From NCBI GenBank assembly GCA_963966185.1, contig CAWZYM010000362.1, positions 313,822-377,821 on the forward strand: a DNA stretch of 64,000 nt, in the 5' to 3' direction. A program made the position numbers and the translations under genes. The notes under the pieces are model-generated. The model was given only the letters and a program-made list of their open reading frames with translations, did not search any database and was not told the DNA's origin. Shown piece after piece: positions 46,178-58,690 of this stretch (position 1 is the stretch's first letter; every line of letters starts with the position of its first letter). The DNA comes from Rhabditoides inermis. Taxonomy: Eukaryota; Nematoda; Chromadorea; Rhabditida; Rhabditidae.

Positions 46178-48211
46178 TTATTCATACATAGTTATATATA
46201 TATATATATATATCTTTATTCATACATAGTTATGGTAGCGATACAATATGGTTGAAATGCGCGGTACAGAACTAAGAAGAGTTTCGACAGGGTTCTGAGG
46301 CTACTCGATCCTTGCCCAGACGATGCGCAGACAGACCAAGGGATTTCCTGCCCCCAGACACTGTTGATTAGAGCAGCGTATGCGGGGGTAGGAAACCTTT
46401 CATACCACTTACCAGGATGGGGTTCGCGGCCGGTGGGATAGACCCTCCCACTGATTCACTCCCCTCTCCACTCTACAAAAGATGGCAAGAGCACGTTTAT
46501 GACTACATTCTAGTTGGATCTACAATGTTCAGTTGATTTATTTGAGACTTTATAAACTTGGTGACACCGACTTTGTATGCGCTTTTGTCTGACACAAGGA
46601 CAATATGACTAGGCAGCTTATTCCATAAATTGTGTACTCGGAAGAGGAAAGAAGATTGTGATAGGTGGGTGCGTGCACTGCTCACAAGTTTCAGACCATG
46701 TCCGCGGTTTGTTCCCAGACGTCCACTATTCGATAAGAGCGATAAAGGAATAGGATTCACGTAAATGTAACCGTAAATATAACTGTGTGTCAGAGATAAG
46801 TCAGTAAACAACCGCCTCATATACAAAGTATCCATTTCCAAAATGGCTAATCTTGTTGAATAAGTCTCATGGGGTAAGAGGCATTTCGTGAAACGCCTTT
46901 GAACTTTTTCTAACATGTTCACATAACCATTATTCATATTACAATAGATTTCGCATCCAAATTCTAATATCGGTCTAACTTTATATACATAAAAGTTGCG
47001 CCAGAGTTCAAAGTCTTTCACGAAGACCTTCTTCACCATTGTAGCTAATGAAGCCGCTTTTCGTGTTTGTTTCTTTACGTGGGCCTCGGGACTAAGATCA
47101 TACATAAACTGAAATCCGAGATCACGTATTGTTCTAACAGACTCCAGCTGTTGTCCATCAACATAGTACGTGTGTTGCATGTTATTTTTACCGAAATGCA
47201 TGATTTGGCACTTAGAAACGCTCAATGACATCTGTCGATTACAAAACCATGAAGACACAGTTTTTAAATCAGATTCTAAGCGCGTGACGCTGTCGGAATG
47301 TTCACTGGAGATGAAAACTTTCACATCATCGGCGTACATAAGAAATTCACAATTTTGTATGGCTTCGCCTATATCGTTCACGTATATTAAGAATAACAAT
47401 GGTCCGAGTACGCTCCCTTGTGGTACGCCAGAAGTAACTTTTAACCACGAGGACATACTGTTATTGATTCGTACACATTGCAGTCTATCGGATAAGTAAT
47501 TTTTTAACCATTGGAGAAGTGGGCCCCTGATACCGTAAGAGGAAACAATTTGTATCAACCTCCTATGTTCAACGACATCAAAAGCTTTAGATACGTCTAG
47601 ATAAGCAGAGTCTACAGAATATCCCAGATCCAATTTAGCTATAAGATATTTGTTGTATTCAATTAATCGAGCAGTGGTGGAGCGGTTGTTCAGAAATCCA
47701 AACTGTTTCGGCGATATTAGATTTGTTTGCCAGAGATGATTTCGTATTTTATAAACAATGATCCTCTCAAATGCTCTACACGAAGTACACGTTAGACTAA
47801 TAGGCCTGTAGTTGCTGGTTTCAGACCATATGTGTGTTGTGTGTATATGATTATATGATATAACATATAAATATTCAAAATGCGTATTTGTTATTAGGAA
47901 CCAGTGTTCTGCAATTGTGTTTTGGAGTGTAAGTTTTTGAGAGAGTTTCTGCGTTTTCACATCATATTTTAACTATTCACAATAATCATTGTACTGATTT
48001 TATTCCCATTTTGGTGTCGGATTTTCCAGTTTCAATTACTCACCCGAGTCCATCGCGTGTTTTGTAGTCGAATTCGAAGATCTGAAATATGAAAATAGCT
48101 CTTTTCACTAGGCAATTCGAAAAAGAGATGATAGACTGTGTTTTTGAGATTTAAGGTAACGAATGCGAATATTGAACAGACACAGACAGACAGAGACAGA
48201 CAGACAGAGAC

Positions 48212-48278
<67 letters not shown>

Positions 48279-51200
48279 TCCCCCCTGCCCACCTCGTTGC
48301 TGGCCCGTTTCATCTCGACGTCCTTGAAATGCGTCTGGAGTCTGACATCCGCCAGCAGCCGGCTGCCCTCGCGGTCGAATCCCAGCGAGGCGAGCGAGAA
48401 TTGGATGCGCGACGGGTGCATGAGAGTGTGCTGCAAACAGAGTTGCAACCAATTCACTTGCATAACCGAAGACAGATGTGGTAGATGGAAGGTTGTATCA
48501 CAGGGTGCTGTAAGTCTTGCTGGATATTGTGAACATGTGAAACCACTAATTATTAATTTGTAAGTGTTAGACGGAGGGAGAACTGGATGCGAGATGGGTG
48601 CATGACAGTTTGCTGAAAGGGGGAGCGTTAGGGGAGAGCTGTGGAGCGTTATGAGGCGTTACTCTGTATGTCCGTCTCTGTGTGATCATGTTAGTGAGTC
48701 CGAATACAATAATGACTTGTAATTGATTGTGATCAGAAAGATTGATTAGTGAGTGGCAGTGAGAACTGGATCCGAGACATGGGGCGTTAGAGAGCGCTGT
48801 CGATTGCTCGCCTAAGTAATTGAAGAGCGAGAAAGACAAGTGAGTTAGGACAGCTAACAAACACTGACAAAATAATCAATCAACTCACAAACACCCTGTC
48901 CATGACGGGCCCGCTCATGTGTCGGTCGCCCCTCTTGACGTGTATCCGACTGGCCGCCCATTGGGACAGCACGGCCCCGTCGATCATCTGCGAGGAGACC
49001 GCGGGGGCGATCACCACCGACGCGGCGTGCACGAACTGCAAAAGGAAGTTATAACGCTAGGTTCAGACAAATACGGAGTCAGCTCGCTGCAATAGCACGC
49101 AAGAGGCGAACGGTTGAGGGAGGAAGCGAATGAGCCCCGTATTTTGAGACACAGGCTAGGAAGTTTGAACATAATTCTCTCACCATCTCCTCCTCTCTCT
49201 CCCTCTCTCTCCCCCTCCTTCTCTCTCCCCCCTCTCCCTTTCTCTCCCTCCCTCTCCTTCCTCCCTCTCTCCCCTCCCTCCCCATCATCCCTCCCTCCCC
49301 CCTCACCATCTCCTTCTCGAACATCTCCCTGCTGAGGTGCTTCTTGAATGTCCCATCCGACATGTTCACACTCTCCGCCCGCAGACACGAGCACAGGAGG
49401 AGGAAGGTGGACTGGAGGGCGGCGCGCTGCAAACCGAGATTTGTTTTATTTTTCATTGGTCGTTGGGCCGCTCGTTGAACGGAGTTTTTATTCGTATAAT
49501 TGTTTGTTACATTTTCATCACAAAAGTGATGCTGATACTGTAAAACGGCATGTGTGATCCAGTTATATTTTACTGGTATTCACCTGCACATCCTCGTTGC
49601 TGTCATAGGCTCGCTTCGAGCCGGCGCCGAAGTTGCCACAGCTCTGCAAGGGGGATACGTTTCAATGACATACGTTTCATTTTCGTATGACTATAGATAC
49701 GTTTCAGCGTTTCATTATCACGTATTATATCACGCAATCTCTGAGAGAATCGGACACCACTGGGATCTAGGATATGAAATACTGGAAAGTTATAATGTTT
49801 TGGTGTTTTCAGTAACTAACAAGTATCAACAACATGTTGTGAAACTTTTTTTCGAAATTAAAATGATTAATTTTTTGATAAGCTAAATCGGTCAAATGTT
49901 ATCGAAACCTATACATATAACCCATTTTTGGACAGCTGATACAATTTTAAGAAACTTTTTATATAGAAAATTTTTGATGTTAACCAAAGGGTAAGCTTTT
50001 ATACGCACAAATATGATTTTCATTGCAAAAAAATAAATACCTTTAATTATATGGAAGTTCGATAGCAGTCTCTAGTTTTCACTAATAGAAACTTAAATTA
50101 GTTTAAAATCAAATAAAAATTAAACGAGAAAAATCGAAGGGTACGTCTTTTTTGCTACAGCCCTTTGAAAGTGATCCGGCCATGGTGGTCCATCGCAAAT
50201 GGACCATTAGCAGAAAATTAACCGACCTAAACTAATTATTTCTGAAAACTAAAAGTGATTTGAAGCATATTTTGTGTTCACATTGTCGTTGTACCATCAA
50301 ATCCAAAAAAGTTATGAGCGTTTCAATCCAAAAAAATCAAAAAAAAAAATCCACTCTTTCGGACGTGGTGATTATCCAGCCTTCAATAGCACCTTATTCT
50401 GGTTAGTTTTTGAAAATGTAACCTATACAAAGTGTAAAAACACTTATATTTCAAAAATCGAAGGGGACGTCTTTTGAGATATCGACCTTTGAATGTTGCT
50501 GGCTCGCGAACATGACGACAATGAAGATCGATAAATCAAAATACTTTTTTTTTCGAAAACACATAGTTTTTATATTCTTTTTATGGTAAATTTGAACAAC
50601 TAGTTACAAAAAGTACTGTCATAGTGGAACGGTTTTTGTTACGGGTTGCATGTTAGCGAGCCAGCAACATTCAAAGGTCGATATCTCAAAAGACGTCCCC
50701 TTCGATTTTTGAAATATAAGTGTTTTTACACTTCGTATAGGTTACATTTTCATGAACTAACAATAATAAGGTGCTATTGAAGGCTGGATAATCACCACGT
50801 CCAAAAAAGTAGAAATTTTTAAATTTTCTTGAATTGAAATACTCATAACTTTTCAGGATTTGGAGGTACAACAACATTGTGAACACAAAAGATGCTTTAA
50901 ATTACTTCTAGTTTTTGAAACCATTCAGTTTTTGTATGGTTCTTATCTGCTTATGGTCCATTTGCGATGGACCACCTTGAGTGGGTCATTTTCAAACGGC
51001 TGTAGCAAAAAAGACGTACCCTTCGATTTTTCTCGTATAACTTTTTTTGTCATAAACAACTTCAAGTTTTGCATAATGCAAACTAGAGACTGCTATCGAA
51101 CTTCCATATATTTATAAGAAATTTTTTTTTACAAAAGAAATCATATTTTCGCTTATAAAAGCTTAACCTTTGGGTTACAACAATTTCTTTCTATATAAAA

Positions 51201-52277
51201 AGTTTTTTAGATTGATGTAAGGAATCGAATTATTTTTTGAAAGTTAGTTTTGGACAAAAACTGACAAAGTTGAGGTGATGGTCCCTTAACTGGCTAAATA
51301 TGCAAATTTCAATGAAATCACCTTTACCACTTTGTAAAGGACCCTTTATAACCCCAAACTACGCCCTCAAAAACCCTAGGTCCCACATGTTCCAAAAACG
51401 TCCGATTCTCTCAGAGATTGCGTGATATCATGCAATATCAATTCACGAAGCAATGATTCTCGAAGAAGTGAATAACATCGCAATTATGTGAATCAATAAT
51501 CAATGATTATACGATTTATGTTGCCAAATGTGCTCGCAGATTACCAAAAGTAAGATTGTATGTCGACTGATAAATCAGACAGATAAACGAACGAGCAACA
51601 ACTAGCAGATCACCATCATTACATTGCATGAATCAGGCCGATCATCGATCATCGAACAAACAAACAAACAATGAGGATTTTTCAAAGTATATAGGACAAC
51701 AGATGAACAAACATACAACGACCCACCAGGTTGATGCTGGCCAGCTCGTGTATGCCCTTGGAGGAGAGGACCTTGGCGACGCAGTGCCAGAACACGACGA
51801 ACACGTCGACGCGCTGAAAAGAAAGGGGTGTCTGTCTGTCTGTCTGTCCGTCTGTCTGTCTGTCACTCTCAAATACGGTTCTGTCGTATTCTTAATCCTC
51901 CGGATAAGTGATAATTACGTGTAACACCATGGTCCTGTACTGTCAATCTAGCCTTGGACTCACCACGGTGTGAATCTACCTTTTGAGGTAGCGTTATTTC
52001 GTTATTACTCATTTCCTGTCTGCAGGTTGAACGGTCGAAACAGGACACTGTTTCTAGTATCTACGTGACTACAAGTGGTTACGTTACGAATGTCTTACGT
52101 GTTCACGAAAACAAAGCAAGTACTTGTAACTCACCCATATCACATTGATCGTGGGGAGGGCCCGGAACAGGGCAGACAGGAAGTCGGCCATCGTGGTCGC
52201 CGGGTCAGAGGACGGGTGGCGCACGATGGTGGGCACTGGGGGCCCGGGCGAGTCCCTGCGAAGAGGAAGAGGGATGG

Positions 52278-52309
<32 letters not shown>

Positions 52310-54904
52310 CTCTCTCTCTCTTTGTGTGTGTACGTTTCAACAGTGACATATGGACGCTATTTCGTTTTACAAGTTTAACTTGAGAGATATTGACAAATGC
52401 ATCTTGTAACTCGAGAGTTCTATTAAGCAGTTGAGCCTGCTCTTTCAGCTATCATACGACCCTGATTGAATACAGGGCCATGTTAGTCTCCACCACATAC
52501 GGATACGTTTCATGAAATGCATATAAACTAACTAGAATCGTCACTATAATGCGATAGTGGTTGAGGCCCCATAAATGTTTTTGTCTGTTCGGATCTCTCT
52601 CTCTCTCCTCCACTCACTCTGACGCTGTCTGCACGAATTGCACCAGGCAGTTGGGCTCCGGGAAGTAGATCTAAAATAATTACAATCCTTGACAAATAGT
52701 ACAAGCGAAACAAAACTGTCCGATAATTATCTGCACCACAGTATGTTACACAGGTAAAGAATATGCGCATAGTTAACTATAGTGAAACCGCAATCCAGTA
52801 ATCGAAAACATAATGGTGACCCACCTCACTATACCGTATCTCGCAGCCGAGCACGCTCTCGGCGCCCGTGTATATGCCGGAGACGAGGTGGGGGTAGGCG
52901 ATTAGCGCGCGCAGGTTGTCTGAGGGGGTCCACTGCGAGAGCAGCTGCAAGGGATGGGAGGTCAGGGATGGCCACTACTGGGGTGATATGTAAACTTCAG
53001 GCTGACATGGATTTATCTACGACAACTCGATCAGTCAGTGTGATCTGTGAATCAAAGCGTCGCCTTGTCTATTCCTGAACTTTTTCCCCCATAAATGTTT
53101 TTCTTTTCTATTGTGAGAGGAGCAGCAAGGAATGAGAGGTCAGGGATGGTCATGTGAAACGCAGTCTATTAGTGATTCATGTTCACAGTAATTAGGGATC
53201 AGTGATCAGAGGTCAGAGTACGGTCGGAAGGGCGTGAAATATGTCCGCGTAGTTTGAAGAACAGTTCATAGGTAAAGGGAGGTGTGTATATCAAGGATTT
53301 TCGGCGGGAGAGAGATGGTTCATGAGTCTACTCTCCAACATAACCCACATTTCAGAGTCGAACCCCGGTCCGGTCAACATTTCCTTACACACACCACATC
53401 AGATTTCCCAGATCAAAACACACCATACAAAACATAATCAAAACCAAAATAAATAAAATCAAACACACACACACACCTCAATGGTCATCATCTCGGGCAG
53501 CCGGCCCATCACCTCCATGAGCAGATGGCGATCGTCGTGGCTGCAAGGAGGGGGTATGGATCAACCAGGACACAGGACCCAGGATATAGGAAGATGAACC
53601 AGGACGTGAACCAGAACGTGAACCAGGACGTAAACCAGGACGCTCATGATATAGTTGTAATGCACTACTTGATTCGAGATTAATATTCCGAGTTCTGATA
53701 TAGGACCCAGGATATAGGATTCGGGATTCAGGATTTGAGAATGAGGATCTGGGATCATAAATCACGCCTGACCGTCGTGAATCTCATGTTGTATCCAAAT
53801 CTGATGGCACTGGTGTGATACGTTTCGAACGGTATTTATCGTGCTATGTGCGGTTGTTGAAACTAATGAGCACAACTTTGAAGTCATCTTAATTAAATGT
53901 GGTGAGCATATAGCAAAACGAAGCGTCTAGAGTGGTGACGATGATTATTGAGACTCGACGACGTCTGAGTGTTGGGTGAATGAGGCGAGACAGTATTCTT
54001 ACTAACGTAATTTTACTTTTTCGAATAGAAATTTATACATAAAGTAATGTATATAATTCTACAGAAAGTTGAACCTACCCCGCCAGCCTGCTACGTTGCT
54101 TGCCCCACATTTATCATCTCACCTACCAACCTAACATTTGACTATGAAAATCTATTCGTAATTTACTCTCACTCGGCCAGTTCCAGCATCTCCTTACAGC
54201 ATCTAACATAACATATCCCTTCTTATCTGATGTGAAATGTATCAAAGGAACAAATACCCACCCGGCCAGCCTGCTGCGCTGCTTGGCCGTCATGAGAGTG
54301 GCGAGTCGCGGCTCGGCGGCGAGCGCGCGGATGCACGACGAGGGCGAGAGGAGCGAGATGATCTGCAAGGGCACGGCGTTGGTATGCTGGTTCGAGCAAT
54401 TGTGCATTTGAGGTGCGAGATGATGTGCACGTAATTGGCATGGCAGTCACACACTTGTGTTCATGAGCATTTGTGTAAGTTGGAGTGATATATTTTTTTC
54501 AAGCAGATGTGACTTGGAATGTTGGTGCGTTCAAAGTATGAGCAGTTGTGTTAGCAGATGTGACTCGGAGCTAGGAATGCTGGTGTGTGCATGGTTAGGG
54601 TCTTTGTGTAGTAGTTTTTGAGGTGTGAGATGATCTGCGTGAAAAGTGTGATAATATAGAATGAGTGTTTATAGATTTTTGTATGAGCGCGGCGGCATTT
54701 GAAGCGAGGCGAGTGATGCGGTGAGTTGAGTCAACAATGTTACTTTTCATTTTTCAACTAGTTATGTGTTCAAATAGTTTTATTATATTATGCGTTATCG
54801 TTTTAACTAATGGAGTTCCGAAATAGAATTGAATGGCACAAATGAATCAAATAAAAACGACTCACCTTGCATTTCAATTTGTTCGGCAGATCGAAAAACT
54901 CCAT
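46026..54904 (-). CDS. F-box-like protein of unknown substrate (13 exons)
   Basis: Thirteen exons on the minus strand, one frame, 379 residues: 54866-54904 (start), 54262-54362, 53477-53540, 52825-52944, 52618-52670, 52135-52255, 51727-51813, 49584-49643, 49307-49426, 48895-49035, 48293-48430, 48044-48081, 46026-46083 (stop TGA). Residues 1-45, starting MEFFDLPNKLKCKIISLLSP, fit a divergent F-box (LP..L..KI.S.L). The rest is helical and unrecognised, with no WD, LRR or FTH motif that I can see. An F-box protein would recruit targets to an SCF ubiquitin ligase; that is inference from the N-terminus only. A LINE lies in the last intron and a foldback element in intron 7. An alternative last exon at 47875-47908 would end TLVPNNKYAF. 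Introns hold CAGA repeats and boundary duplications. Confidence 0.6.
46110..47850 (-). mobile_element. 5'-truncated CR1/Jockey-group LINE
   Basis: On the minus strand an open frame of 485 codons (46503-47960) includes a complete-looking RT from about 47815: SNYRPISLTC, SPKQFGFLNNRSTTARLIEY, YLDVSKAFDVVEHRRL, SGVPQGSVLGPLLFLIYVND, MYADDVKVF, and the region after RT to a stop at 46503. The endonuclease is absent, so it is a dead copy by 5' truncation. The 3' end near 46110-46230 is GAATAAAGATATATATATA, repeated twice, the tail of the element. It lies in the last intron of the F-box-like gene, in the same orientation. Confidence 0.85.
48180..48278 (+). repeat. (CAGA)n microsatellite
   Basis: The run lies in intron 11 of the F-box-like gene, just after the donor of exon 11 (48293) in the sense of that gene. 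TCTG/CAGA runs recur at 51830-51862 and 52278-52305 in other introns of the same gene. Confidence 0.9.
48577..48617 (-). repeat. Copy of the F-box gene exon 11 start and acceptor
   Basis: On the minus strand TTTCAG|CAAACTGTCATGCACCCATC and TCGCATCCAGTTCTCC repeat the true TTTGCAG|CACACTCTCATGCACCCGTC at about 48398-48437. A shorter third copy lies at 48759-48780. Confidence 0.75.
49727..51428. mobile_element. Foldback element of 1.7 kb
   Basis: The ends are ATATCACGCAATCTCTGAGA / inverse, continuing to GAATCGGAC. Inside, long stretches of the left half (50130-50520) and right half (50645-51040) are inverted copies, including GGTCCATCGCAAATGGACCA, CGTGGTGATTATCCAGCCTT and GACGTCTTTTGAGATATCGA, around an approximately 120-bp centre. 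No transposase. It lies in intron 7 of the F-box-like gene. Confidence 0.8.
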
Positions 54905-55139
54905 TTCGATGAAATTAATGCATAATAAAAAAGGTTAGTCAATCGATAAAGCTGGGGGGCAAACCGCCTACGCGCGTGTCCGAGCGTGGGAGTATCGAGG
55001 GACGCGCGCCGTTTCCCGCCAACAATGACCCAGCCGATATAGTCAACTGGGGCGCGATAACATCTAATCGAGTCAACTTGGCCGCGATAATGATTGCGTG
55101 CCACATCGATGGACGCGCTTTCTTTCTAGTATTCTAGCG

Positions 55140-56140
55140 TTTCGTGAATCGTATTTCTCGTTCGAAAATATATTTGAAACATAAAAAAAAACATCTTCAA
55201 AATATTATCTACTTGTTTCAACCATATTTAGCCCCGTTCCCCGTTCGTTCAAATTTAGTGACTTTTTTGCTGAAGTTGTAACGTTTTTCTTTGTTGTATC
55301 CTTATTTTACTTTTTCACGTGTTATTATGCAGTCATATAAAATATTGTTAAAAAAACAGTTGCTCTGTCATGTTTAAAAAAAGTATTTTTCGAAACAACA
55401 TTCAAATGTAAAGTTCATATGCTACATATTCCCTTTTTTACAGTTTTTTCCAATAGTCGTGCACTCGTAATTGGGCAAAGTCGTCTTCACTTAACACCTT
55501 TCCTTAACCACATTTCACAATTTTTTTCTGTAGTCGTGAATATTTTTTGCTATTTGTTTTGTTTATCAGCCTGATTCCGACATGTACATACAATGGTAGC
55601 ATGATGGGTTATCTGGAAGCACACACAATCCTACAGCGGGGTATTGGGGCTTCTTGGCTGGAACAGTGCGGCGCGAGTCCTGACTGTTCATGGTAGATGG
55701 GCGTGATTATCGCGAAGTGACCAGTTCCGGATGCGAGGCGTGGTAGAAGATCTTGAAAGGCTGCCGCCGCCAATGGTAGGGCTCTCAGAGAGTGAGAGTG
55801 GGTTCACGCGTCCCACCGGATAGTAGTGGAACTCGGCTGAAGAATTCTCTAAAAAAATTCGCTTTTCAAAAATTGCTCGAAACCCCAATATTTCTGTGTA
55901 AGACTTTTACAAACCATGTGATCGTTCACCTCTCCATACTTTCCGAGTACTGACCGCAGGCATACATGAATCACATGACCACAGACATATCACATGGCAG
56001 TAGCTCCCACGTGAATTCATTGTGAAATCTTGGTTAACGGTTTTCTCAGGCACCCCTTGTACAATAGCGCAAATTCGATAGTCTCAACTCCCACTCGCCA
56101 TCGCCTGAGGACATTTGCGCTTTTCTCACCTTCACGCGCC

Positions 56141-56172
<32 letters not shown>

Positions 56173-57377
56173 CGTGGTGGAGAGGGGAGGGGGGGGGGCT
56201 AATTGGATCGATGTGACGGATGTCGGATTATAGGATTGGGAGGGCGATGTGACATGCTTGCAAATAGATTTGGAACGTGAAAAATAGAGATTTTATAAAC
56301 ATGAACAGCTAGATAAAAGTGAAAGAAACACTATACAATTAAATCCGTTCATTATGACATTTTCATCGATACAATCAAGAATGTGCGAGTTCGCCTCTGG
56401 ACAGTTGTCTGCATCAATGGTGTTCTTTTTCGCTCTTCTTCTTTGATCACGTCTTCTTTTATAGTCATAGTCTCATAGCAGTATCATACCGTACGCACTA
56501 CAGTATCAAACAGTAAATTCTACTTCTACTATTTGTGCGTGGGCTAATACTTATTTGCCGCACAGTCATGAGTCACGTACGTATTTGCACTCGTTTATCT
56601 TCCATATTCAATTATTTCGTTTACATTGTATCATAACTAAATATATAAGAGGAACTTGTCTCGTCCCCAGAGAGAAGTGTATGCACTGACCGCTGACCAA
56701 TAAATCACGCGTAGACGTATACTGTAAGTGAAAGTAAGGTGTACGGTATGAGAGATATGCTGACTTTTGCCATATGTGAATGATAAAATGCGGTAGAAGT
56801 GTCTTTTCTGATAAATTCAATTAAAAAGATACTCTTTATATGTTATACAAGACAAGAGTTGGTTCTTTGTCATTCCTATCTTTCTTTTCAATGTTATGGT
56901 TTTTAATATGGGTATGTAGAGATTCTCCCTATCTTTTTATTTTAATATCCTGCAACTGTTTCCAATCTTCAGTCTCCCTCGCCCCCGCACCGCACTCTTG
57001 CCTATTCATTTCGCAACATACTTGCATGTCATGGTTGCAATACATACGAATAGTGAAATGCAAATATGTACTGCCGCTGAAAAAAAGTATGTACTTACTG
57101 CCACAGGAAATGTACTGCGCTGTAAAAGAGATGTCTATAAAACATTAAATGTGGTTAATCAGATTAGTTTGAAAGCTTGAGACGCAAATACGTTTTTTTC
57201 AAAGCGCAGCATTACCACATTCTCACTAGCACCCGACGAAGAGTGATGTTCCCCTTTCCCCTAAAAATGAAAACGAAAATTTGTGTCAACTCTACACAAA
57301 CGATAACGTCAAAGACATTCTTGTCACACTCGACGCCTAGTTGATAGTCTCGGAGGAAACTCGGTCGCTAGGGTCTC
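55140..57377. other. Intergenic, no gene seen
   Basis: Upstream of the F-box-like gene. A GA microsatellite lies near 56141-56169. The 40-bp segment at 55739-55785 (GGTAGAAGATCTTGAAAG) has an inverted partner at 60308-60352. No exons were recognised. Confidence 0.45.
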
Positions 57378-58690
57378 TTAAAGAAGAACTCCGGGGAAAA
57401 ATAGAATGCCGGGGGATCGGCCCAAAGTACTGGTTTCAAAATCGAATACGTCAGTGAAATTTTTTTCAGCACTCGAAAATTTGCATATCTGAATTATTTT
57501 GTACACTTCCTTTAACCGAATAGCGTAACACTTTTTTCTTGTACACTTACTTTGTCCGAATAGGCGGCTCCGCCCACCAGTGTTCAAGCTCCTCCCTTTT
57601 TTCTTGAACAAACAGTAGTCAATCAGCTGTTTTCGCTTTTTCTGTTGTTTTCCGTTGATTTTTGTTGTTTTCGTGCACTTTTTTGGTATTCTGTTCTTGC
57701 CACAGATGATATTGTGCATGTTTAGTTCACAGTCAGTCAAGTATCGGCCACTACAACTTGATTGTCTCGGATTTTCGAATTTTTCGAAAGTTGTGTTATA
57801 TACGCTCTTGCGCGCGAACGTTCTGTTTTTTTTGCATCATAATAAACGCGCTCGCCGCCCCTAATGTTTATGCGCTTATATTCTGTGTTTAGGTAATGCG
57901 AGTCGCACAGCATGGCGCTGCGACATGTTGTTCGTCGCCGGCGGCCCGCTCAAGCAAAGACGAGTGACGCGCGCTTACGCCGCACAAACAAGTGAGTGGC
58001 ATTCTTCATGTATTATGCAATTGTTTTGTATTGGGTGTTTATGCATTATTATAGCTCGGTTACGCTAATTCGACGTGGAGACGCACTGCGCGGAGCGCGA
58101 GCGAGGCGGACGGAGGTGTTCATGGAGAACGCGAGGGCGACAAGGAGGGAGACCCGAGTGGGAGCAGCTGGCCCTGAGGCCTCGAACAAGACCGTGAGTC
58201 AAATCACTCAGTTCCAATGTTTTCATATTCATCCCGTGTTGTATTCGATGAAACGTATATTGTATGGTTATACTCTATCCTTGCCGAACATGCTGGTATT
58301 GTCAATCATGATGGCTTGATTACAGATCTTCGTGCCTCCCTTCACGTGGCTGAGCGAAGATGGCACATTGGAAGAATTAAAACGTACTCTATTCATTCTT
58401 ACAAAATAAATTATCGATTTTTGAATCAATGTAATTGTGTATTTCGTGGAGTTAGATAATTTACCGATACATGTTACATATGCATGTACGAATGATTTGA
58501 TTTGTTTCGGTGCGGTAATAGCGCGTAGTCAATTTGCATGTAATCAATCTGCATTTTATTTCACTCGACAAATGCGTGACTCTAACCTCGCCGCTGCTCT
58601 CACTGCGCACATCGCTTTCCCGCCAAAATGTGTGTTCAGCGCGCGCTAATAGTTCAACCGAGTGACTCTTTCCTCGGAGTTCTTCTTTAA
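57378..58690. mobile_element. TTAA-bordered element with an internal small gene (copy 3 of the family)
   Basis: The left end is TTAAAGAAGAACTCCGGGGA, the right end TCCTCGGAGTTCTTCTTTAA. The right part, read inward, matches the inside of 9685-9914 (GGAAAGAGTCAC, TTAGCGCGC, ATTTTGGCGGGAAA). The element is 1.3 kb, longer than its relatives, and holds the three-exon frame at 57912-58409. Confidence 0.7.
57912..58409 (+). CDS. Small Arg-rich protein inside the TTAA element, unrecognised
   Basis: Three exons in one frame with GT-AG sites: 57912-57991, 58055-58193, 58326-58409 (TAA), 100 residues. It begins MALRHVVRRRRPAQAKTSDA; the middle is Arg/Ala rich (RGARARRTEVFMENARATRR); the end is IFVPPFTWLSEDGTLEELKR. 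The basic first half could bind nucleic acid or an importin, and part resembles an importin-alpha N-terminal basic region, but the match is too weak to name. GC content and codon choice are higher than the flanks, consistent with a real coding stretch or captured exons. Confidence 0.35.
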
